DNA of 64,000 bases from Sphingomonas canadensis (lineage in GTDB: Bacteria > Pseudomonadota > Alphaproteobacteria > Sphingomonadales > Sphingomonadaceae): NCBI RefSeq assembly GCF_026013525.1, contig NZ_JAPDRA010000012.1, forward strand, positions 1 through 64,000, in the 5' to 3' direction. A model generated the notes under the pieces. It had not been told where the DNA came from. It made no database searches and saw nothing but the letters and a program-made list of their open reading frames with translations. The position numbers and the translations under genes were made by a program. Positions 32,396 to 40,297 of this stretch are shown piece after piece (within the stretch, counting starts at the first letter, position 1; each line of letters starts with the position of its first letter).

Positions 32396-33151
32396 ATGGA
32401 GGCTTGGCTCTGGCCGGTCCTGCTGGGCGTGGTGGGCGCCGTGTTCGGCAGCTTCATCGCCACGGTGGCGGTGCGCTGGCCGGAGGGGCGATCGGCGCTT
32501 GCGGGGCGATCGGCATGCGACGGGTGCGGCAAGTCGCTGCGCGCGCATGAGCTTGTACCGCTGCTGAGCTATCTGCTGCTGCGCGGGCGGTGCGCGGCGT
32601 GCGGAGCGGCGATCCGCCCGGCACATCCGGCGATCGAGCTGATCGGCCTGGCGATCGGCTTGGGCGCCGGGATCGCGGCGCCGGGGATCGAAGGGGCGGC
32701 GGGCGCCGCGTTCGGCTGGCTGCTGCTGGCGCTGGGTGCGCTGGACCTGGCGGCCTTCTGGCTGCCCAATCTGCTGACCGGCGCCCTGGCCGCGCTGGGG
32801 CTGGCGGGCGCGCTGGCGGGGATCGGCCCGCCGCTGGAGCCGCGGCTGATCGGCGGCGCGGCGGGGTTCCTCAGCTTGTGGGCTGTCGCCGCCGGATACC
32901 GGGCGATGCGTGGCCGCGACGGGCTGGGCGGGGGCGATCCCAAGCTGTTCGGCGCGATCGGGCTGTGGCTGGGCTGGCGGATGCTGCCGCTGGTGCTGCT
33001 CGGCGCATGCCTGCTCGCCTTCGCGGCGATTTTGGCGCTAAGCTTGCGCGGACGCAGGCCCGCGATGGGCGACCGGATGCCGCTGGGCGTGTTCCTGGCG
33101 GCGGCGGCATGGATCGCCTGGGCGGCCATGGCGATGGGCTGGGAGGGGTGA
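32396..33151 (+). CDS. Prepilin peptidase (PilD/GspO type)
   Basis: A 251-residue inner-membrane aspartic protease. Two zinc-type CxxC pairs (C41/C44 and C66/C69) mark the methylase/leader region, and the catalytic aspartates are D117 (GALDLAAFWLPN) and D182 (GGGDPKLFG). Eight or so hydrophobic segments fit the family. It would process type IV pilins or pseudopilins, none of which is in the window. The stop overlaps the ATG of the next gene by 1 bp (TGATG). Confidence 0.88.
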   Translation: MEAWLWPVLLGVVGAVFGSFIATVAVRWPEGRSALAGRSACDGCGKSLRAHELVPLLSYLLLRGRCAACGAAIRPAHPAIELIGLAIGLGAGIAAPGIEGAAGAAFGWLLLALGALDLAAFWLPNLLTGALAALGLAGALAGIGPPLEPRLIGGAAGFLSLWAVAAGYRAMRGRDGLGGGDPKLFGAIGLWLGWRMLPLVLLGACLLAFAAILALSLRGRRPAMGDRMPLGVFLAAAAWIAWAAMAMGWEG

Positions 33152-34557
33152 TGCGCGAGATACTCGAACGCCAGCGGGCTGCTTTCATGGCGGAGCTGCC
33201 GGTGCCCGTGGCGGTGCGGAAGGACCGGCTGAAACGCGCCGCCGCGATGGTTGCGGACAACGCCGATGCGCTGTGCGACGCGCTGAGTGAGGATTTCGGC
33301 CATCGCAGCCGCGAACAATCGATGCTGACCGATATCGCCGCCTCGGTAGCCCCGCTGAACCATGCCGTCCGCCATGTCGCGCGCTGGATGAAGGCGGAGC
33401 GCAAGCCGCTGACCTTTCCCCTCGGGCTGCTGGGGGCCAGGGGGGCGGTGGAATATCAGCCCAAGGGCGTCGTCGGCATCATCGCGCCGTGGAACTTCCC
33501 GGTGAACCTGGTGGTGGGGCCGCTGGCGGGCGTGTTCGCCGCGGGCAACCGGGCGATGGTGAAGACCAGCGAATATACCCCGACGGTCGCCGCGCTGTTC
33601 GAGGAACTGGCGCCGCGCTACTTCGCGGCCGAGGAGCTGGCGTTCGTGTCCGGCGGGCCGGAGGCTGGCAAGGCCTTCGCCTCGCTGCCCTTTGATCACC
33701 TGCTGTTCACCGGGGCGACGGGGATCGCGAAGCACATCCTGCATGCCGCCGCCGACAATCTGGTCCCGGTGACGCTGGAGCTGGGCGGCAAGTCGCCGGT
33801 GATCTTCGGCCGCTCTGCCGATGTCGCGCGCGGCACCGAGCGGGTGGCGCTGGGCAAGATGATGAACGCGGGCCAGATCTGCCTGGCGCCCGATTACATG
33901 CTGGTGCCCGAGGAGAAGGAGGGCGAGGTGATCGCCGGGCTGACCGCCGCGGCATCGGCGATGTACCCCAGCGTTCTCGCCAATCCGGACTATACCGCGA
34001 TCATCAACGACCGGCATTACCAGCGGCTCACCGCCTGGATCGACGACGCCCGAGCCAAGGGCGCCGAGGTGACGGTGGTGGACCCGGCGAAGGAAGATTT
34101 CGCCGCGTCCAATTCGCGCAAGCTGCCGCTTCACATCATCCGCAACGCCACCGACGACATGCTGGTGATGCAGGAGGAGATCTTTGGCCCGGTGCTGCCG
34201 GTGCGCCGCTATGCGCGGATCGAGGACGCGATCGGCGAGGTAAACCGGCGCGACCGGCCGCTCGCGCTCTACTATTTCGGCAGCGACGCGGGCGAGCGGC
34301 GCCAGGTGCTGGACCGCACGATATCCGGCGGCGCGACCGTGAACGACGTGATCTTCCATGTGAGCCAGGAGGAGCTGCCCTTCGGCGGGATCGGGCCGAG
34401 CGGGATGGGCGCCTATCACGGCGAGGCGGGCTTCCGCACCTTCAGCCATGCCCGCGCGCTGTTCCGGCAGTCCGGGCTGGACGTGGCCGGGCTGGCGGGG
34501 CTCAAGCCGCCCTATGGCAAGCGGACGATGATAGCGATCAAGCAGCAGATGCGATGA
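33151..34557 (+). CDS. Coniferyl-aldehyde-type dehydrogenase
   Basis: A 468-residue aldehyde dehydrogenase related to coniferyl aldehyde dehydrogenase (CalB). Motifs: IIAPWNFPVNLVVGPLAGVFAAGN, FTGATGIAKHI, LELGGKSPV with the base Glu, and the catalytic Cys C244 in NAGQICLAPDYM. The C-terminal FGGIGPSGMGAYHGEAGF is typical of the group. Substrates could be aromatic or fatty aldehydes. Start overlaps the prepilin peptidase stop (TGATG). A terminator-like structure follows at 34677. Confidence 0.88.
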   Translation: MREILERQRAAFMAELPVPVAVRKDRLKRAAAMVADNADALCDALSEDFGHRSREQSMLTDIAASVAPLNHAVRHVARWMKAERKPLTFPLGLLGARGAVEYQPKGVVGIIAPWNFPVNLVVGPLAGVFAAGNRAMVKTSEYTPTVAALFEELAPRYFAAEELAFVSGGPEAGKAFASLPFDHLLFTGATGIAKHILHAAADNLVPVTLELGGKSPVIFGRSADVARGTERVALGKMMNAGQICLAPDYMLVPEEKEGEVIAGLTAAASAMYPSVLANPDYTAIINDRHYQRLTAWIDDARAKGAEVTVVDPAKEDFAASNSRKLPLHIIRNATDDMLVMQEEIFGPVLPVRRYARIEDAIGEVNRRDRPLALYYFGSDAGERRQVLDRTISGGATVNDVIFHVSQEELPFGGIGPSGMGAYHGEAGFRTFSHARALFRQSGLDVAGLAGLKPPYGKRTMIAIKQQMR

Positions 34558-34676
34558 TTCGCCGGGCTTCGAATATGCGCGGCGGTGGCGCGATGCGGCA
34601 AGGTTACACTATCGCAAGAATATAGGTTTCCGTAGCGTCAACCTGGCGAGTTACTTCGCGATTGCACAAAAAAAGA

Positions 34677-34727
34677 GGCCGCCCGAAGGCGGCCTGTTTA
34701 AGCCGAAGGCGGCCTGTTTAAGTTTTT
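34677..34727 (+). terminator. Intrinsic terminator with a duplicated 3' arm
   Basis: Stem GGCCGCC/GGCGGCC (34677-34694, CGAA loop) after an A-rich run. Its 3' arm and tail occur twice in tandem as a 20-bp unit CCGAAGGCGGCCTGTTTAAG at 34683-34702 and 34703-34722, the second followed by TTTTT. The duplication gives two alternative partners for the 5' arm. Confidence 0.75.
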
Positions 34728-34775
34728 AGGAGAGGATGCCTGAAAGGCATGGTCTTTTTGCGCCGCGGTGGGTTA

Positions 34776-34820
34776 TTTCGCAAGTGCGAAAAGATACGTA
34801 GTGGATTGCAGAAATTGCAA
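34776..34820. promoter_or_regulatory. Palindromes in front of the MarR gene
   Basis: TTTCGCAAGTGCGAAA (34776-34791) is palindromic except for its two central bases. A second site TTGCAGAAATTGCAA (34806-34820) and a TTGCAA-like CTTGCAAAG further on repeat a common TTGCA theme. They lie 55-97 bp before the ATG at 34873 and are candidate autoregulatory MarR sites. Confidence 0.45.
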
Positions 34821-34872
34821 CCATAAGCCGTTCACGCTTGCAAAGATGGTTCGTGCGCCGCACGGAAACGCG

Positions 34873-35322
34873 ATGTCCGCCACCACGTTGAAGCTAGACG
34901 CATTCCTACCTTACCGCCTGTCGGTCGCCTCCAACGCGGTTTCCGGCGCGATCGCAACGGCCTATCGCACCCTGTTCGGCCTGCGCATCCCCGAATGGCG
35001 GCTGATCGCGGTGCTGGCGGAGGACGGGGCGCTGAGCCAGCAGGCGCTCTGCGGACGCACCGGGATGGACAAGGTGACCGTCAGCCGTGCCGCGATCGCG
35101 CTGTTCGATCGCGGGCTGGTGTCGCGATCACCCAATCCGGACGACCAGCGATCGCATCTGCTGACCCTCTCCGGCACGGGCAAGGCGTTGTACGAGCAGG
35201 TCGCACCCAAGGCGATCGAGCTGGAACGCCGCATCTTCGACGGCTTCGCGCCCGAAGAGATCGCCGACTTCCGCACCATGCTGGAACGGCTGGAAGCGGC
35301 GGCGGGGGCGCTGGAGGCTTGA
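34873..35322 (+). CDS. MarR family transcriptional regulator
   Basis: A 149-residue winged-helix regulator. The DNA-binding segment is WRLIAVLAEDGALSQQALCGRTGMDKVTVSRAAIALFDRGLVSRSPNPDDQRSHLLTLS, with the wing motif DDQRSH. A longer frame (to 34768) runs through the palindromic promoter region, so the ATG at 34873 was chosen. It is 72 bp upstream of malate synthase on the same strand and may control it or the upstream aldehyde dehydrogenase. Confidence 0.88.
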   Translation: MSATTLKLDAFLPYRLSVASNAVSGAIATAYRTLFGLRIPEWRLIAVLAEDGALSQQALCGRTGMDKVTVSRAAIALFDRGLVSRSPNPDDQRSHLLTLSGTGKALYEQVAPKAIELERRIFDGFAPEEIADFRTMLERLEAAAGALEA

Positions 35323-35394
35323 TCCCTCGCGGCGGGCGTCCTAAGGGCGCTTGGCCCTCCCCAGGCGCCCGCGACCTGTGATCGGAGGAGTATC

Positions 35395-37497
35395 ATGTCC
35401 GCTACCGTCGAACGCGCCGGCCTGAAGCCCGCAGGGGAGCTTGCCGCTTTCCTGGAAGAGCGCGTCCTTCCCGGCTTGGCCATTGATCCGCAAGGCTTTT
35501 GGGCCGGTGTGGCGGCGATATTCGAGCGCTTCGTGCCCGAGAACCGCGCGCTGCTGGCGAAGCGCGATGCGCTGCAGGCGCAGATCGACGCATGGTGCAA
35601 GGAAAATCAGGTACTTGCGGCCGATCCCGCGGCCCAGGAAGCGTTCCTGAAGCGCATCGGATACCTGGTTCCCGAACCGGCGGCCTTTTCGGTCGGAACG
35701 GAACAAGTCGACGCCGAAGTTGCGAAAATGGCGGGGCCTCAGCTCGTCGTTCCCGTGCTCAACGCTCGCTTCGTCCTCAACGCCGCCAACGCGCGCTGGG
35801 GCAGCCTGTACGACGCGCTCTACGGCACCGACGTGCTGCCCGGCGCGGCGAAGCCCGGCGGCTATGACGCGGAACGCGGCGCGCAGGTGATCGCCTATGC
35901 CAAGGCGTTCCTGGACGAGGCGGTGCCGCTCAACGGCATGCGCTGGGCCGAATTCGCGGGCGGCGACCTGCCGCTGGCCGATCCGGGCCAGTTCGTCGCG
36001 GGGCGCGGCGCATCGATGCTGTTCCGCCACAACGGGCTGCACATCGAGGTGGTGGTCGATCGCGAACATCCGATCGGGCGCACCGATCCGGCGGGCATCG
36101 CCGACGTGCTGATGGAAGCGGCGCTGACCGCGATCGTGGACCTGGAGGATTCGGTCGCCGCGGTGGACGCGGAGGACAAGGTCGCCGCCTATGCCAACTG
36201 GCTGGGCCTGATGCGGGGCGACCTGGAGGAGACGTTCGACAAGGGCGGCCGCGCGATGACGCGGCGGATGAATCCCGACCGCGATTATGAGATCCCCGGC
36301 GGCGGCACGCTGACGCTGCACGGCCGCAGCCTGTTGTTCGTCCGCAACGTGGGCCATCTGATGACCACGCCCGCGCTGCTGCTGGCGGACGGCGGCGAGG
36401 CGCCGGAGGGCATCCTGGACGCGATCGTCACCAGCCTGATCGCGCTCTATGACCTGCGCGGGCTGGGCCAGCATCGCAACAGCCGCGCGGGCAGCGTCTA
36501 TATCGTCAAGCCCAAGATGCACGGGCCGGAGGAGGCGGGCTTCACCAACCGCCTGTTCGACGCGGTGGAGGACCTGCTGGGGCTGGCGCGCCACACGATC
36601 AAGGTCGGCGTGATGGACGAGGAGCGCCGCACCTCGGCGAACCTTGCCGCCTGCATCCATGCGGTGAAGGACCGGATCGTCTTCATCAACACCGGCTTCC
36701 TGGACCGCACCGGCGACGAGATCCACACCAGCATGGCCGCAGGCCCGATGATCCCCAAGGGCGAGATGAAGGCCAGCGCGTGGATCAAGGCCTATGAGGA
36801 CCGCAACGTGCGCATCGGCCTGGCCTGCGGGCTTTCGGGCAAGGCGCAGATCGGCAAGGGCATGTGGGCCGCGCCCGACCGGATGGCCGACATGATGGCG
36901 CAGAAGATCGGCCATCCGATGAGCGGCGCCAACACCGCCTGGGTGCCGAGTCCCACTGCGGCGACGCTGCACGCGCTCCATTATCACAGGATCGACGTCT
37001 TCGCCCGCCAGCGCGAGATCGCCGGGGAAGCGATCCCGGGGCTGGCGCCGCTGCTGACGATCCCGGTCGCGCAGGGCCGCAACTGGACGCCCGAGGAAGT
37101 GGCGCGCGAGCTGGACAACAATGCGCAGGGCATCCTGGGCTATGTCGTCCGCTGGGTGGACCAGGGCGTGGGCTGTTCCAAGGTTCCCGATATCGACGAC
37201 GTGGGGCTGATGGAGGACCGCGCGACGCTTCGCATCAGCTCGCAGCATCTGGCCAACTGGCTGCTGCATGGCGTGGCGAGCGCGGCGGACGTCGATGCGG
37301 CGCTGAAGCGCATGGCGGCGAAGGTGGACGCCCAGAACGCGGGCGATCCGCTGTACCGGCCGATGGCGGGCAACGAGGAGGCCAGCTTCGCCTTCCGCGC
37401 GGCCCGTGCGCTGGTGTTTGAGGGGACGGTGCAGCCGAACGGCTATACCGAGCCGTTGCTGCACCGGTTCCGCGCACAAGCAAAGGCCGCCTTCTAA
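35395..37497 (+). CDS. glcB: Malate synthase G
   Basis: A 700-residue monomeric malate synthase condensing glyoxylate and acetyl-CoA. The large N-terminal part and the barrel are seen: VVPVLNARFVLNAANARWGSLYDALYGTD, TAIVDLEDSVAAVDAEDK with acidic metal ligands, RSLLFVRNVGHLMTTPA, MDEERRTSANLAACIHAVKDRIVFINTGFLDRTGDEIHT. Length matches GlcB (about 720). GGAGGAG precedes the ATG. No isocitrate lyase gene is in the window. The MarR gene directly upstream is a candidate regulator. Confidence 0.96.
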   Translation: MSATVERAGLKPAGELAAFLEERVLPGLAIDPQGFWAGVAAIFERFVPENRALLAKRDALQAQIDAWCKENQVLAADPAAQEAFLKRIGYLVPEPAAFSVGTEQVDAEVAKMAGPQLVVPVLNARFVLNAANARWGSLYDALYGTDVLPGAAKPGGYDAERGAQVIAYAKAFLDEAVPLNGMRWAEFAGGDLPLADPGQFVAGRGASMLFRHNGLHIEVVVDREHPIGRTDPAGIADVLMEAALTAIVDLEDSVAAVDAEDKVAAYANWLGLMRGDLEETFDKGGRAMTRRMNPDRDYEIPGGGTLTLHGRSLLFVRNVGHLMTTPALLLADGGEAPEGILDAIVTSLIALYDLRGLGQHRNSRAGSVYIVKPKMHGPEEAGFTNRLFDAVEDLLGLARHTIKVGVMDEERRTSANLAACIHAVKDRIVFINTGFLDRTGDEIHTSMAAGPMIPKGEMKASAWIKAYEDRNVRIGLACGLSGKAQIGKGMWAAPDRMADMMAQKIGHPMSGANTAWVPSPTAATLHALHYHRIDVFARQREIAGEAIPGLAPLLTIPVAQGRNWTPEEVARELDNNAQGILGYVVRWVDQGVGCSKVPDIDDVGLMEDRATLRISSQHLANWLLHGVASAADVDAALKRMAAKVDAQNAGDPLYRPMAGNEEASFAFRAARALVFEGTVQPNGYTEPLLHRFRAQAKAAF

Positions 37498-37566
37498 CCC
37501 TTTCACGGCCGCAATGTTCGGCCTATTGAGGGGACGCGAGTGTGTTTTTCGCGGGGAGATGAAGCG

Positions 37567-37959
37567 ATGATCGAGCGAGTTGCAATCGGATCGTGGGGTG
37601 CGCGTATCGGGGCCGTGCTGCTGACGGCGGCCGCGATGGCGCCGGGTGCCGCCCAGGCCCAGGAATCGACTCCATCGACCGGTGTTTTCAAGACCGCGCA
37701 GGAGGTGTTCACCATCTGCAATTCGACCAAGGAGGTCGATGTTGAAGCCTGCGACTGGTTCATCATGTCCGCGCACGACATGATGAAATTCTATGGCGAC
37801 ACCGATACCGGCGGCGAGAAGATCTGCCTGCCGCAGGGCACCAAGGCGCTGGAGGTCCGCACCGCCGTGCTCGATTACTGGCGCAGCAAGCCGGAAGCCC
37901 GCAAATATTCGGCGGTCAGCACGATCTATAACGCGCTGACGCAGAAGTACGGCTGCTGA
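37567..37959 (+). CDS. Rap1a/Tai-like small secreted protein
   Basis: A 130-residue exported protein: signal peptide about 1-32 (ending AAQAQ), then a small Cys-containing domain (ICNSTKEVDVEACDWFIMSAHDM, KICLPQGTKALEVRTAVLDYWRSKPEARKYSAVSTIYNALTQKYGC). This pattern of Cys, IPxG-type loop and C-terminal Cys resembles the Rap1a/Tai domain, known from immunity proteins against type VI amidase effectors. No effector or T6SS gene is nearby, so immunity is not claimed. ATG 37567 follows GGGGAGA. Confidence 0.65.
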   Translation: MIERVAIGSWGARIGAVLLTAAAMAPGAAQAQESTPSTGVFKTAQEVFTICNSTKEVDVEACDWFIMSAHDMMKFYGDTDTGGEKICLPQGTKALEVRTAVLDYWRSKPEARKYSAVSTIYNALTQKYGC

Positions 37960-38122
37960 TCCTTTCCGGCGTGGCGGGGGGAGTGCCTCCGCCGCGCCGG
38001 CCACCATATACGAAGCGCCGGTAGTTGAGACGCAGCGCGAAAGCGGGCTCGTTGGAGCCAAACGCCCCTTCCATCGTTAAGCCGATGAACGGACCGGAGT
38101 TTCCGGCCGCGGAAGGAGGCTT

Positions 38123-40297
38123 GTGCGCAAGGGGGTGAAGACGCTGGCCTGGACCGCGCTGGCCGGTGCGGCGCTGGTTCCCGGAACGGCGCTGGCGCAG
38201 GCGGCCGGGCAGGAGGCGCCCGGACAGCAGCCGCCGGGCCAGGGTGCCCCGGGCGCGGACGCGGGCGTGCAGGACCCGCCGGCGGTAATCGTGAGCGACG
38301 AGGAATTTGAGGCGGCGATGCCCGCCGTCGGCGACGATATCGATGCGCCGCTGGAGGCGATGCCGCCCGCGGCTCAGGCTCAGGCTCCGGCCGGGGCGGA
38401 TGCCGTGGAGGGGCAGCAGGCTGCCGCCGATGATGCGGAGGTGCTGCCCGGCGAACTGGCGCCGATCGTCGAGCAGGAGGCCGAATTCTCAGAGCCGCTG
38501 CCGCCGGTCGCGGAATTCGAACTGGCTCCGGCGGCGGCGGACGAGGTGCAGGCCGGCGATGCGCCGGTGATCCGCTATACCACCGTGGTGCAGGGCCTCG
38601 ACCTGCTGGACCTGGATGATGAGTTCCGATCGCTGTCGGCACTGGAGCGCGGCGACGGGCGCGCGGCGGCCGCGGCGATGGTGGCGGCGCGCGGCCGCGA
38701 AGACGAGCTGCTGGCGGTGCGCCTGCTCTATTCGCGCGGCTATTATGACGGCACGGCGATCGTCACCGTAGAGCAGGACCCGGGCGCCCCCGGTGCGTTG
38801 CGGGCGGTGCTCTCCGCCGCGCCGGGCGAGCTTTACCGGCTGGGATCGGTGCGCGTTGAGGGCGCCGACGCGCTGCCCGCCGGGCTGATCGAGCGCGGCC
38901 TGCCGCTGTTCCCCGACGATCCGATCGAGGCGGACCGCATCCAGGGCGCCGAGGCGAATCTGAGCGTGACGTTGCCGCAGTCGGGTTATCCCTTCGCCGC
39001 GCTGGGCCAGCGCGACATCCTGCTCGATGGTGCCACGCACCGCGGCGATTACGTCCTGCCGCTCGACACCGGGCCGCGCGCCAGCTTTGGCGGAGTGGTC
39101 GTCGCGGGCGAGGAGCCGGTGTTCCAGCCGGACCATATCGAGCTGCTCGCCCGGTTCGATCGCGGCGAGCTGTACGACAGCCGCGAGGTGGAGGACCTGC
39201 GCGAGGCGCTGATCGCCACCGGTCTGTTCTCCACGCTGTCGGTGGAGCCGGTGCGCACCGGCGATGCCGGGCCGGACGGGACCGAGGTGGTGAACCTGCA
39301 GGTGGTGCAGCGCGCCGGGCCGCCGCGCACCATCGCCGCGGAGGCGGGATATTCGACCGGCCAGGGCATCCGCGTGGAGGCGAGCTGGACGCACCGCAAC
39401 CTGTTCCCGCCCGAAGGCGCGCTGATCTTGACCGGGGTGGCGGGCACGCAGGAGCAGGGGGCGAGCGCCACCTTCCGCAGATCCAACTGGAAGAAGCGCG
39501 ATCGCACGCTCCAGATCGCGGCGGCGCTGAACCATGCCGATTACGACGCCTATCGCGCCTATACCGGATCGATCGCGGCGCGCGTCTCGCGCGACTCTAC
39601 GCCGATCTGGCAGAAGCGCTGGACCTGGTCGCTGGGTGCGGAGCTGGTCGGCACCAGCGAGGACCGGTATGATTACGCCCGCAGCGTCCGCGATCGCGGC
39701 ACCTGGCTTATCGCCGCGCTGCCCGGCGTGCTTGGCTATGACGCGAGCGACGATCTGCTTGATCCCAAGCGCGGGTTCCGGATCAAGGCGAGCCTGAGCC
39801 CCGAGACATCGGTGCGCGGCGCCGTGCGGCCCTATGCGCGGATGATGCTGGAGGGCACCTATTACCAGCCCGCGGGCGAGAACTTCGTGATCGCGGCGCG
39901 CGCGCGCGCGGGTTCGATCCAGGGCGTGGCGCGCGACGCGCTGCCGCCGTCGCGCCGCTATTATGCCGGCGGCGGCGGATCGGTGCGCGGCTTCGGCTAT
40001 CAGCAGCTCGGGCCGCGTTCGCCCGACGGCAAGCCGGTGGGCGGGCGCAGCCTGGCCGAGTTCGCGCTGGAGGCGCGCTATCGCTTCGGCAATTTCGGGA
40101 TCGTGCCGTTCATCGACGCGGGCCAGGTTTATGACGAGACCTTGCCGACGATGCGGAACATCCGCTTCGGCGCGGGCGTGGGCGGGCGCTTCTACACCAA
40201 TTTCGGGCCGCTGCGCGTGGACGTGGCGACGCCGATCAACCGCCAGCCGGGCGAATCGCGCGTGGCGGTCTATATCTCGATCGGCCAGGCCTTCTGA
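38123..40297 (+). CDS. tamA: TamA outer-membrane assembly protein (BamA/Omp85 family)
   Basis: A 724-residue Omp85 protein pairing with TamB to insert outer-membrane proteins. GTG at 38123 with GGAAGGAGG just upstream. Signal peptide about 1-26 (ending ALAQ). Residues about 27-150 are an unusual acidic Ala/Pro/Glu-rich extension. Three POTRA-like domains follow (VVQGLDLLDLDDEFRSLSALERG...; GSVRVEGADALPAGLIERGLPLF), then a 16-strand barrel domain ending VAVYISIGQAF. The RRYYAGGGGSVRGFGYQQLGPR segment is the conserved VRGF/Y loop-6 motif. The stop overlaps the tamB ATG. Confidence 0.93.
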   Translation: MRKGVKTLAWTALAGAALVPGTALAQAAGQEAPGQQPPGQGAPGADAGVQDPPAVIVSDEEFEAAMPAVGDDIDAPLEAMPPAAQAQAPAGADAVEGQQAAADDAEVLPGELAPIVEQEAEFSEPLPPVAEFELAPAAADEVQAGDAPVIRYTTVVQGLDLLDLDDEFRSLSALERGDGRAAAAAMVAARGREDELLAVRLLYSRGYYDGTAIVTVEQDPGAPGALRAVLSAAPGELYRLGSVRVEGADALPAGLIERGLPLFPDDPIEADRIQGAEANLSVTLPQSGYPFAALGQRDILLDGATHRGDYVLPLDTGPRASFGGVVVAGEEPVFQPDHIELLARFDRGELYDSREVEDLREALIATGLFSTLSVEPVRTGDAGPDGTEVVNLQVVQRAGPPRTIAAEAGYSTGQGIRVEASWTHRNLFPPEGALILTGVAGTQEQGASATFRRSNWKKRDRTLQIAAALNHADYDAYRAYTGSIAARVSRDSTPIWQKRWTWSLGAELVGTSEDRYDYARSVRDRGTWLIAALPGVLGYDASDDLLDPKRGFRIKASLSPETSVRGAVRPYARMMLEGTYYQPAGENFVIAARARAGSIQGVARDALPPSRRYYAGGGGSVRGFGYQQLGPRSPDGKPVGGRSLAEFALEARYRFGNFGIVPFIDAGQVYDETLPTMRNIRFGAGVGGRFYTNFGPLRVDVATPINRQPGESRVAVYISIGQAF

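Noticed and set aside
35341..38061. Open frame of about 906 codons on the minus strand opposite malate synthase
   Set aside because: It mirrors glcB, has shadow composition and no ribosome site or domain.
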